Positions 1 to 7,672 of a stretch of DNA of 64,000 bases are shown piece after piece. The translations under genes and the position numbers were made by a program. Below the pieces are notes generated by a model, which had not been told where the DNA came from, ran no database searches, and saw nothing but the letters and a program-made list of their open reading frames with translations. Origin of the DNA: Methanosaeta sp. PtaB.Bin039 (GTDB lineage Archaea; Halobacteriota; Methanosarcinia; Methanotrichales; Methanotrichaceae); contig MVQI01000041.1 of NCBI GenBank assembly GCA_002067795.1, forward strand, positions 1 through 64,000, read 5' to 3'. How positions within the stretch are numbered: position 1 is the stretch's first letter; the number at the start of each line of letters is the position of its first letter.

Positions 1-48
1 GCATTTGCCAAAACAAAGTCGATATCATTCGCCACAACATGGAAAATC

Positions 49-95
49 GGTTGCCAGAAGTTGGCAGTCGATTCAACTGCCAACCTCTGGCAACC
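49..95. repeat. long near-perfect hairpin (20-bp arms)
   Basis: The arms 49-68 and 76-95 are reverse complements with one mismatch (A59 opposite C85) around a 7-nt loop. There is no T-run after either arm and no gene within 490 bases downstream. It could be a transcription terminator for a gene left of the window, a dyad operator, or a small mobile-element end. The structure is seen directly; the role is unknown. Confidence 0.75.
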
Positions 96-586
96 ATGAG
101 ACAACAACCATTTCCTGAAGTCCAGAAGTCCTTCTAGGTCCGTCTCGAACCGGGACTGGATCTTCTGGCCATCTCGGGAAAGGATCGTCGCTACCAAGAA
201 CCGCTTATGAATATCCGCTCCGCAAACTACTTCCCTTTCCATCGATATCATAGTCTCTGTCCTGGTATGGGCAGATGTAGCATGTGAGGCAAATTACCAT
301 CCGCGTTCCTAAGACGCATTCAGGCGCTCACGAAGAGTAGGCCAGTTTTTTATCGGGATCGAAGGTCCCAAAAAATAACACGGCCCGCACTGCCCATATC
401 AGAACATCTTAGCGTCGATTTAGGCTTTCATATTTCCGGCGCGATTTTCAGGGAATCATGAGTGGTTTTTTGGCTTGCATCTTATGGGAAAAAAATTTAT
501 ACTACTACAACATACTCATATCTAAAATGTATTACAAAATAATATTAAAAATAAGGGCCTATTAAATAACATAGGACGGATATAAT
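96..586. other. intergenic, no gene recognised
   Basis: No reading frame here looks protein-coding on either strand. The last 110 bases turn strongly AT-rich (around 480-585) and contain several TATA-like stretches, such as one near 490-500 and one near 561-568. These probably form the promoter region of the cysteine-rich protein that begins at 587. Confidence 0.5.
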
Positions 587-1051
587 ATGGAAACGCGTCA
601 TATAGCAACTGTGGTGTGTTTACTATTACTCTTTGGAAGTACCCATACCTTGGACGCGAATGAATATGGGCGGCCTGAATGTAGTATAGCATGTGTCGAA
701 TCACGGGAAGAACTTCTGGATTATCTTAATTCTATTAGCGATTGTATCGCCTGCCTTCTGACAAATATGTCTACTGATTCAGTCGAGGAGAACATTTCTG
801 CAATTGTCAAGGAAATATCTGGAAAAGATGATGATACTAACTGCACTATGAAATCAAACGAGACCTGCAAGGGAGATGTGCTGATCTATTGTGCCTGCGA
901 TACTGAATATACCAATCAACCATACTCCAATTCGTGCTGCAATCCAGATTGTTACATACAGCATCCAAACACATGCGAATGTAATGATTGTGTTTGGGAT
1001 GTCACAAATAAGAGATGGATACACAATAGATGCAAAACATGTTGGGAGTAA
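587..1051 (+). CDS. small cysteine-rich exported protein, function unknown
   Basis: I do not recognise a family. The 154-residue product begins with a basic n-region and a hydrophobic stretch (about residues 7-21) that looks like a signal peptide. The mature part holds 16 cysteines, most in CxxC-, CC- and CxC-like groupings in the last 60 residues, which suggests either multiple disulfides outside the cell or a metal-binding knot. Several NxT/NxS sequons are present. The ATG follows an AT-rich promoter region. The next gene starts 4 bases after its stop, so the two are probably co-transcribed. Codons are AT-richer than in the core genes of this window, which may mean recent acquisition. Confidence 0.7.
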   Translation: METRHIATVVCLLLLFGSTHTLDANEYGRPECSIACVESREELLDYLNSISDCIACLLTNMSTDSVEENISAIVKEISGKDDDTNCTMKSNETCKGDVLIYCACDTEYTNQPYSNSCCNPDCYIQHPNTCECNDCVWDVTNKRWIHNRCKTCWE

Positions 1052-1054
1052 TAG

Positions 1055-2635
1055 GTGCTAGTTATGAGAACGCTATTGATAATATTGGCATTACTCTTTG
1101 TCTCATTAGGAATGTCCCAAAGCGAGCAGAATGATGTCGGCATGGATGTAAGGAACTATGAAGAGCTTCAGAATTTCTGCGGCGAGGTCATCACAAGCAT
1201 CGAGGGCATCGATTTCAAATATCTCCCTGCCCAGAATGCTTCTTTGCAAAGTCTCATAGACGATGCCGAAGATGGGGATATTGTCCATCTGCCTTTGGGG
1301 TATTATAATCTAACTGGGCCTGTAAGAATCACTAAGAACCTTACGCTCATTGGAGATGCGATAGTTGTCCTTGATGCAAAGCGACGCTCCAATATACTTG
1401 AAATTGGCGTGAATGAATCAAACATATCTGTAGAGATATCAAATGTGATCTTCGTCAACGGAAAGGGATTGAGCGGGGCTTCTATCTCCAGCAGAGCGAG
1501 ATCTCTGTCGGTAGATAAATGCGGTTTCTTCAATAATATAGCTGTGATTGGCGCCAGCATAAGCCAAACAGGTGGAGAGTTGCGTATCAAGAATAGTTCA
1601 TTTAGAAGAAATGCTGCAGATACCGGAATCATCGATTGTCAATATTGCAGATTGTTCATGGAAAACGATGTTCTGGCAGATAATGTCGCATTGAGTAGCA
1701 GGTGCGTACTCAATTTTACCGGAGTTGGGATGCTAAATCCTGAGAATAGATGCGAGATTATAGATATCTATTCAAAATATAAACGAGGCGATGATATAGA
1801 TTGCCTGGATCTGGCCATGAGAAATTGTACCATTGAGCACAACAGAGGACTTAGAGGCAGATTTGGACTCAGCATGGTCAGCGCGGCGGGGAATTCGCTT
1901 ATAGATAACTGCGATTTCCGCTCAAATGATGCTGCTCAATATGCCGGCGCCCTATCAGTCGGGGGAGACGCAGTAATCATAGCAAATTGTACGATTGAAT
2001 ACAATACTGCGATCAAGCCAGGACTAACTCCAGGCCTCTGGATCATGGGAAGCAGCAACGTTTTGATTGACAGATGCTTGATCGCAGACAACCATTATCT
2101 TCACTTATCTCCCGGATCATGTTCTGGCGGCATTTTCATAGCTTCGGACTCAAATGTAACCATGCATGATTGCACCATAAGCAACAATTGGGCAGCGAAC
2201 GGTGGAGGAATTTACATTCAGCCAGGTGCGATATTAATTGTTGATGGGGGTGAAATCCTCGGAAATATCGCACGCTCTAGCAATCGTCACAGAGATGGTG
2301 TAGGACTTGGTGGAGGGATCTACAACGATGGGACCCTTATTCTGAGGGATTACGCAATAATAGCAAGGAACATGGCAGATGCTGGTGCAGGCATATACAA
2401 TACCGAAGGCGGTCGGGTACGTGCTGAGGGCAATTCCTACTTCATAGGCAACGAGGCCAAAGATAAGGGCGGAGCCATCTTCAACAATGGATCTGTGGCC
2501 CTTGAATGTGCCACCTTTGCAGACAACGAGGCCTTCTTTGGAGGCAGCATATACAACCTTGGCGACCTTACCGAGGCAGACAGCCGCTTCTGCAAGAATA
2601 TCGGCTTGCGCCAGAATACTTCCTTTAGCAGATGA
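1055..2635 (+). CDS. exported right-handed parallel beta-helix repeat protein
   Basis: The product is about 526 residues with an N-terminal signal-like hydrophobic segment (about residues 5-20). From about residue 90 on it consists of irregular repeats containing N-C-T-I, G-G-G-I-Y and G-G-A-I-F-N-N-G-type turns. These are typical of Pfam beta_helix and chlamydial polymorphic outer-membrane-like proteins. Such proteins sit at the cell surface and often bind or cleave polysaccharide; no catalytic residues can be assigned here. The start is a GTG at 1055 with GGGAG six bases upstream; an in-frame ATG at 1064 is the alternative. It follows the cysteine-rich gene by 3 bases, probably in one transcript. 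There is no C-terminal anchor or sorting signal, so the protein may be secreted, or the gene may be shortened at its 3' end. Confidence 0.8.
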   Translation: MLVMRTLLIILALLFVSLGMSQSEQNDVGMDVRNYEELQNFCGEVITSIEGIDFKYLPAQNASLQSLIDDAEDGDIVHLPLGYYNLTGPVRITKNLTLIGDAIVVLDAKRRSNILEIGVNESNISVEISNVIFVNGKGLSGASISSRARSLSVDKCGFFNNIAVIGASISQTGGELRIKNSSFRRNAADTGIIDCQYCRLFMENDVLADNVALSSRCVLNFTGVGMLNPENRCEIIDIYSKYKRGDDIDCLDLAMRNCTIEHNRGLRGRFGLSMVSAAGNSLIDNCDFRSNDAAQYAGALSVGGDAVIIANCTIEYNTAIKPGLTPGLWIMGSSNVLIDRCLIADNHYLHLSPGSCSGGIFIASDSNVTMHDCTISNNWAANGGGIYIQPGAILIVDGGEILGNIARSSNRHRDGVGLGGGIYNDGTLILRDYAIIARNMADAGAGIYNTEGGRVRAEGNSYFIGNEAKDKGGAIFNNGSVALECATFADNEAFFGGSIYNLGDLTEADSRFCKNIGLRQNTSFSR

Positions 2636-3414
2636 AGGTCACGATGATAGGATCTGGCAGGGAATAAAGGGTGAGTTAGGTCGACGTTTACCGAAAATGC
2701 GATCAAGGTTACGCGATGAAGGTTCTGCATCGATGAAAACGCTCGTATTGGCGTGCCTCCGAGAGTGGATGGCGGTATCGAGGTGCAACTGGGCCTTTTC
2801 TCCTCGGTTCTTAGCCTGAATCTCGGAGGCCAGGCGCAAAAAATCCCTCGGTTATGCCAAAATCACAGACGGGCAGAGCTGGGGCTGTAAAATCTTCTGG
2901 ACAGTGGTGGTGTTTATTTGCGCCGCAATCTCCAGCGGCAGGTATCTCGAATAAATGAGACTATTTTATCGGCCTCTCACCTCTGGCTTGTGCTCTTTGC
3001 CTCCGCTCATCGTGCTTCTCCTTTCTCTCCTTCGTCTTTGCTGTATTCTCTGTCCTCTTCTTGAACGGATTGATCATGACTCTCCCAGCCCGAGTATCAC
3101 TATTGATAGTATACATCATCTACTCGTTTATCTAATTTCTCGAAAAAGGCCATGTGTCCGTATCTGTTTGACCGCTGAGGCGTCCAGGATATTGCATGAG
3201 CTGGACGGACCTAGGGCGGACATTCGAAGCGAAGGGCAGCAGGCTGGCCTTAGAGGAAATCTCGGCAGAAATCCCGAAACATTCTTATCATGATTGTGAG
3301 CATTAAACGACATGTTTCTGCAGCCAGACATGTCTGAAGCTCAATAATGCCTCACAAAGAACCAGGTGGTGGATATTATCGGGCATCTGGCATCTCCGTC
3401 GGGCGGTGACGATC
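2636..3414. other. gene-poor interval with no supported gene
   Basis: About 780 bases lie between the beta-helix gene and the Cache-domain gene. The open frames here (for example 2487-2819 and 2955-3293 on the plus strand) have no recognisable motif and an amino-acid composition typical of chance frames. Bases 3000-3066 are pyrimidine-rich. The stretch could be decayed sequence from a lost gene, but I see no family signature to name one. Confidence 0.5.
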
Positions 3415-4278
3415 ATGAAAGATGAAGCGAGGAGTTTGGGGAAGGGTATCTCAATAACCCTCTTGGTCCTGTTTGGAGCAACCTGCATATTCCCGGCATC
3501 ATGCGAAGATATGTCCTTTGGGCCGCAGACGACTGGTGGAGAGCCTTTATGGGGGCTTCTCACAGCAGCAGATGCTGCCAGTTCGAACCTGTCTGCAATC
3601 GAAGCCGCCCTTGTAGATGCCAGCATTGCTCTATCGGGATCTGGCATCGATGGGCCCGCTGCTGTGGGGATTCTCTCAAACCTGACCATGGCAGACGCTT
3701 CTGTGATTGATTGCATAACAATCGATGCCAATGGCACGGTTCGTGAGGTCCAGCCAGCGTCGTTTGAAGCAATTAAAGGCGTGAACTTGAAGCGGCAAAG
3801 GCATGTGAACGATACGATCAATTCCAGGCTGTATTCGGGATTCCACTTCATAATGTCGGTTGAAGGTCTGAATGCCATCGATTCGGAGATGCCGGTGTTC
3901 GACAAAGATGGGACCTTTATAGGCACGGTCAGCTTTATGTTCAATAGCAGCGATTTCTTCGAGAGGATCTTGGCGCCGTATCAGCCTGCCGGTGATTCCA
4001 AGATATGGGTGATGACGGCTGATGATGGGACAATCCTGTACGAGACCGATCCTTCCCAGCAGTTTCTCAACAAGAGCTCTGACGTGTACCAGCCCTATCC
4101 CTCCATTCTGGAACTGATTAATAGGATTAGCTCTGAGAGGACCGGCTATGGAACCTATGAGTTCCTGGACCAGTCCCACCAGGAGACGATACATAATGGG
4201 TGCTACTGGACCACAATTCCCAATATGGGTACGGAGATCAGGATTCTGCTCACTCTAGAGCTTGATCCAAAGATCTGA
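3415..4278 (+). CDS. exported solo Cache (PDC-like) sensor-domain protein
   Basis: The 287-residue product has an N-terminal hydrophobic segment (about residues 10-28) followed by an alpha/beta region resembling extracellular Cache/PDC ligand-binding domains. Features include a long N-terminal helix, a mid-domain block P-V-F-D-K-D-G-T-F-I-G-T-V, and a late W-V-M-T-A-D-D-G-T-I-L-Y-E strand. Cache domains normally sense small molecules for kinases or chemoreceptors, but no output domain is present, so it would act as a binding protein or a partner for another receptor. The ATG at 3415 is chosen because GGGCGG lies about 8 bases upstream; an in-frame GTG occurs at 3406. It appears to be a single-gene unit. 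Confidence 0.7.
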   Translation: MKDEARSLGKGISITLLVLFGATCIFPASCEDMSFGPQTTGGEPLWGLLTAADAASSNLSAIEAALVDASIALSGSGIDGPAAVGILSNLTMADASVIDCITIDANGTVREVQPASFEAIKGVNLKRQRHVNDTINSRLYSGFHFIMSVEGLNAIDSEMPVFDKDGTFIGTVSFMFNSSDFFERILAPYQPAGDSKIWVMTADDGTILYETDPSQQFLNKSSDVYQPYPSILELINRISSERTGYGTYEFLDQSHQETIHNGCYWTTIPNMGTEIRILLTLELDPKI

Positions 4279-4365
4279 AATGCATATACGGGCGAGATAG
4301 GCATCTTGGGATGCCGTATGCCCGCGCTTTTCTCTTTATCTCTATGGGTCGGAGAGGGCGCAGAG

Positions 4366-4465
4366 GTAAGACCCCACCCTTCAGGGTAGCCTCCCGAACT
4401 GCGAATCCGGGGGAGTTGCGACGAAGTCGCAACAGGATGAAAGCGAAGCCCTGCCCTTAGTTTCT
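4366..4465. repeat. three-hairpin repeat element, copy A
   Basis: This segment has a second copy at 46318-46416. Positions 4406-4445 are identical to 46358-46397, with weaker similarity on both sides. It contains a small ACCCT/AGGGT hairpin, an imperfect stem at about 4391-4413, and a perfect 8-bp stem GTTGCGAC/GTCGCAAC (4415-4422 with 4426-4433, GAA loop). No open frame spans it. It may be a small structured RNA, a mobile-element end or a miniature transposable element. Strand is unknown because the hairpins read on both. Confidence 0.75.
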
Positions 4466-4574
4466 GCGGCATCCAACAATCTAACAATGATGTCATCATA
4501 GCTTTCACCCTTTGAGCCATACCTCTTCAAGCGATCTCTTGTTTCCGTTTTCAATCTGACATTAGTATATCACA

Positions 4575-4656
4575 TATAGCGTAATACACTGTTATAATAC
4601 TTAATGTTAGCGCTTTTGCATATAGCTTAAATACTATTAAGTCATATTACGCTATA
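4575..4656. repeat. 12-bp perfect inverted repeat in AT-rich DNA
   Basis: TATAGCGTAATA at 4575-4586 is the exact reverse complement of 4645-4656. The 58 bases between them are AT-rich, in contrast with the GC-rich surroundings. The unit sits immediately upstream of a highly folded segment and includes a plausible TATA box (CTTAAATAC, about 4626-4634). It could be a regulator binding region or a mobile-element end. Confidence 0.65.
4626..4634 (+). promoter_or_regulatory. candidate TATA box for the folded RNA
   Basis: CTTAAATAC resembles an archaeal box A. About 27 bases downstream is position 4655-4660, where the first stem of the structured segment begins. The spacing supports a transcript starting near 4657, but this rests on one motif in an AT-rich tract. 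Confidence 0.4.
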
Positions 4657-4983
4657 GTTCCCTGGCGCTGATCGGCCAGGAAACAGTCTTTCGCCGTGCT
4701 TTCGAGAGATCGAAAGCTGGTAGGGCAATGCAAGATCTGCTTGCAGAAAAGACGGTGAACGAAAGACAATCGCTTTTGTGTGGCATGATTCCCTTAAGGG
4801 AATGATCTGAGTCAAGTGGAAAGACTTGGCAACAACGACGTCAAGATCTCTCGCGCAAGGCAGGTCGCCAGGGTAAGAGAGATCTATGACCCTCAGAGCT
4901 TCGCTAGCTTTGTGTCAACCGGCCAAACCTAGCGCGACTTTTTGCGCAGCTACAAGCCACCCCGTTCACGGGGTGTAGTTGAC
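4657..4983 (+). ncRNA. candidate large structured RNA with IS200/IS605-like terminal hairpin
   Basis: No long frame spans these 327 bases, but stems are dense. They include 4657-4666 with 4675-4684; 4686-4693 with 4760-4767, enclosing 4698-4705 with 4710-4717 (GAGA tetraloop) and 4729-4734 with 4740-4745; a 16-base palindrome at 4788-4803; 4813-4817 with 4824-4828; 4844-4852 with 4877-4885; 4930-4952; and 4958-4964 with 4969-4975 (TTCA loop). The last hairpin, flanked by AAGC before and TAGTTGAC after, resembles right ends and omega-RNA 3' hairpins of IS200/IS605 TnpB elements. No tnpB or IscB frame is adjacent. It may be an orphan omega-RNA-like molecule, a non-autonomous element, or an unrelated RNA. 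Confidence 0.6.
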
Positions 4984-5053
4984 TATGGGTGTTCTTCCCG
5001 GATGGGTGTGGTCTCTCGATCCTCCTGGGTGATGGAGCTCTGTGGCCATGATC

Positions 5054-5308
5054 TCACTCAAGGATCTTGGAAAGCGACCTTCGGGCCTTGTCGTAAGCCA
5101 TCCGGATCTCCTCTTCGGTCGGATCCGAAACTGTGGCCAGGATGCGTCCGGCTTCGGCCTCGATATAGGATTCCCGAAGCTTCAACAGCTGGTTCTCAGA
5201 TATCGGGGCCATCTTCGGCAACATCCAAAGAGGATCCTGTCTGCGTTTGCCTCTCTTCATTGCACTTTGGCCAGTCGGGCCTCTCCTGGCTCCCAATCCA
5301 CGTGCCAT
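5054..5308 (-). CDS. small basic hypothetical protein
   Basis: I do not recognise a family. The frame encodes up to 84 residues. The N-terminal third is rich in Arg/Gly/Lys and may not be translated; an internal ATG at 5260 would give 68 residues. The C-terminal 50 residues look like two amphipathic helices with regular charge spacing, typical of a real small protein. No clear TATA box or strong ribosome-binding site was found upstream. It is a stand-alone gene next to the structured segment, so a link to that element is possible but unproven. Confidence 0.4.
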   Translation of the reverse strand: MARGLGARRGPTGQSAMKRGKRRQDPLWMLPKMAPISENQLLKLRESYIEAEAGRILATVSDPTEEEIRMAYDKARRSLSKILE

Positions 5309-5552
5309 GGTCAGGAGACCCGGCTCTGCAGGGTGCGCGGAGTCTGACCGCGCTGAAACGCGGCGCCGTCTGTGATATGTCTTGCGAGGACATGGCTACC
5401 ATCTATGTGAGAGCTGTTATTTAATCGCAATCCAGCAAGTTTAAGAAGCCCGGGACGGTGGTGCAGAAAAACTACCTTTCGATCGACACCACCCCCTCCT
5501 CCACCAGGCTTTCAGATAATCGGCCGCTTGCTGGGCACCGCTCCCGCCCTAA

Positions 5553-5560
5553 CTATAAAT
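5553..5560 (+). promoter_or_regulatory. TATA box for the small helix protein
   Basis: CTATAAAT lies 24-31 bases before the ATG at 5584. That distance places transcription initiation at or just before the start codon, as in leaderless archaeal mRNAs. Confidence 0.55.
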
Positions 5561-5583
5561 ACTGCGAGTGGGAAGTGCCTCTC

Positions 5584-5742
5584 ATGCCCAGAGTGGATGC
5601 TGATATCAGCCCGGAGCTGTGGCAGAGGCTCAAGCTTTACATTTCCCGAACCCGCGGCGCCCTCTTCATCCAGGAGTCGGACGTGATCGCTGAGGCCATC
5701 GCGGAGTATCTGGATCGCCACGAGAGGCGGCTCGGCAGATAG
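5584..5742 (+). CDS. 52-residue ribbon-helix-helix-like protein
   Basis: The frame is open from 5458, but the TATA box at 5553-5560 makes the ATG at 5584 the likely leaderless start. The product begins with a short strand-like segment (R-V-D-A-D-I), followed by S-P-E-L-W-Q-R-L-K-L-Y-I and a second helix S-D-V-I-A-E-A-I-A-E-Y-L-D-R-H. That strand-helix-helix order matches MetJ/Arc-type DNA-binding proteins. It could be a local repressor or an antitoxin, although no toxin gene adjoins it. The neighbour on the other side is the convergent permease operon. The family assignment is inference from pattern only. Confidence 0.55.
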   Translation: MPRVDADISPELWQRLKLYISRTRGALFIQESDVIAEAIAEYLDRHERRLGR

Positions 5743-5829
5743 GCGGAGCTTAAAAGAATTGTGAGGCCAGCCCACCCGAGCATCCGGTATCGTCGGCAGA
5801 AAATACGTCACGCCGATCCTTCATTCCTT

Positions 5830-7542
5830 TTAGTGATCGAAGTGCAGCAGCAGCTCGGTCATCCCGTCTTTTGAAGAGAACGCAACCCTGTCGGCATACC
5901 GGCCTATCATATAGGCAGCCAGATGCAATGGGGCTGTACGATCTTCTGCCATGGAGGCCGGCGGCATACGGGGGATCTCAAACGGCTCCCCCCGGTAAGA
6001 AGCCCTTGCATCGAGGTTGAACTCGTCGAACTGCACATCCACCTCCACTTTATCCTTGATCCCAATGATCTCGGCTGCCTCCAGCATCTCGTTTAAGGCA
6101 GCGATGGCGTTGTAGATCACTTCCTTTCTGGCTCCCCAGGCCCCGCCCTGCTTCTCCATGAATTCGAAGATCGCCTGGGACGAGTCTACCCCCGGCTGCA
6201 GCTGCAGCTTAGCCCGCTTGCTCACCCCCAGACGGAACAGCAGGTTTAGGGATACAGCGCATATGGTGGCCACGGCCAGAGATGAGGAGAATAGAGATGA
6301 CCATGTGGGCGGCAGCCCGGCGTAAAGGCCGGGAATGAAGTCGAAGGAGAGCCCGAATATCATGGAAAATCCGATCACGAACGTCTTTCGGGCGTCGATC
6401 ATCCTGGAGGTGATGATCTGTATCCCGGCCAGGATCATGAAGCAGACGGCGAATATCAGGGACGCGCCCATCACCGGGGTGGGCATTATAACAAATATCG
6501 CCGCCAGCTGAGGGAAGAACGCCAGGAGCATGAGCAGGCCTCCGGCTGCATAGCCGATCCGGCGCGATGTGGCCCCAGTGGCAATGGCAAGCCCGATATT
6601 GCTGGAGGAGACCGACTGGCCCAGGGCTCCCAGAAGCCCTGAGGCGATATTTCCGGCACCGCAGGCCAGCAACCCCTTGCTTATCGATATCATGTCTATG
6701 CGCTTCCAGTCGGCATCGTTTATCTTCTGGCAGGTGGTCAGGTCTCCCATGGTCTTAAGTGCGGAGGAGAGGGCTGCTACCAGGAAAGGCATGGCCAGGG
6801 CCAGGTCGAAAGAGATGCCGAACCGCCCAACCTGGGGGACTCGGAAAGGCGGGGAACTGGTGATTACCTCGATGTTCTCCATGCTCAACAGCCCGCATCC
6901 AAACGAGACGGCGTAGCCTATTGCCATCCCAATCAACAGCGAATAGAGCCGCAGCTTGCCGCGTCCCCACACGTTGAATGCGGCCATGGCCATGAGGGTG
7001 ATCACTGCAACAAGCAGGGATAGTGGATGTATCGCGGGATGAGCCTGATCAACTCCGAAGAACTTGGGGATAGCGATTGGGATGACCTCCACCCCCACCA
7101 TCAGCACAACAGTGCCGGTCACCTCGGGCGGGAAGAACTTGCGCATTCGGGGAACCAGGCGGGAGAACAGCACCTCGAACAGACCGGCAAAAGCAGTCAT
7201 GCCGAATATAAGGGCTAGGCCACCGGCTTTTCCTGCGAGCAGGGATGCGGGCACGAATGCCGGGCCGTTTACCAGCGGACAGAGGTATCCGGAGCCTATA
7301 GGCCCCCGGTTGACCGACTGGATCATGGTCGCAAATCCGGTGGCCAGCATGGCCATGCAGATCAGGTTCTGGGCGTCGTTTGGGGTTCCGCCTATCTCCC
7401 CTACGATGACCACGGGGAAGATGAAGGCGATCGATAAGATGAAAATATGCTGAAGGCCCAGAATCAGGGTGGTGGCCAGGGACGGCTGGTCCTCAATGCC
7501 ATAGATCAGGTTGGATGGTTTTCTGGCCATGCGGGTCATCAT
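5830..7542 (-). CDS. NCS2-family (xanthine/uracil) permease with degenerate RsbW-like C-terminal domain
   Basis: Residues about 25-440 form a polytopic membrane protein with NCS2 hallmarks, including the Q-x-V-x-R-G-P-I-G substrate region and G-x-L-G-A-L-G-Q-S-V-S. It is probably a proton symporter for a nucleobase or related compound. Residues about 450-570 are cytoplasmic and follow the layout of RsbW-like GHKL kinases: an N-box-like helix A-A-L-N-E-M-L-E-A-A, paired strands, then A-A-Y-M-I-G-R-Y-A-D-R-V and a terminal strand. The metal-binding Asn of the N-box and the DxGxG loop are missing, so ATP binding is doubtful. It is the last gene of a STAS-phosphatase-permease operon, which suggests transport is gated by the STAS protein. 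Confidence 0.85.
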   Translation of the reverse strand: MMTRMARKPSNLIYGIEDQPSLATTLILGLQHIFILSIAFIFPVVIVGEIGGTPNDAQNLICMAMLATGFATMIQSVNRGPIGSGYLCPLVNGPAFVPASLLAGKAGGLALIFGMTAFAGLFEVLFSRLVPRMRKFFPPEVTGTVVLMVGVEVIPIAIPKFFGVDQAHPAIHPLSLLVAVITLMAMAAFNVWGRGKLRLYSLLIGMAIGYAVSFGCGLLSMENIEVITSSPPFRVPQVGRFGISFDLALAMPFLVAALSSALKTMGDLTTCQKINDADWKRIDMISISKGLLACGAGNIASGLLGALGQSVSSSNIGLAIATGATSRRIGYAAGGLLMLLAFFPQLAAIFVIMPTPVMGASLIFAVCFMILAGIQIITSRMIDARKTFVIGFSMIFGLSFDFIPGLYAGLPPTWSSLFSSSLAVATICAVSLNLLFRLGVSKRAKLQLQPGVDSSQAIFEFMEKQGGAWGARKEVIYNAIAALNEMLEAAEIIGIKDKVEVDVQFDEFNLDARASYRGEPFEIPRMPPASMAEDRTAPLHLAAYMIGRYADRVAFSSKDGMTELLLHFDH

Positions 7543-7672
7543 CTGCCCATAAGCTCTGTCACTGGGCGATTTTCGGTATCCTCATCTCGGCTTTCTTCCT
7601 ATTTGTTTATTATTCTTTCAATCTCCGACAGCTGGGCAGGGTTTTCGGGCATGGGCTCTTTTTGGCAGCATC

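Noticed and set aside
2487-2819. 110-residue open frame
   Set aside because: It overlaps the end of the beta-helix gene and shows no start signal or motif.
4366-4465. Possible CRISPR repeat (hairpin followed by AGGATGAAAG)
   Set aside because: The ending resembles some CRISPR repeats, but there are only two isolated copies 42 kb apart, no spacers and no cas genes.
4657-4983. Decayed tnpB coding sequence
   Set aside because: All frames are broken by frequent stops, no zinc-finger C-x-x-C or other TnpB signature is visible, and stems are too regular for decayed coding DNA.
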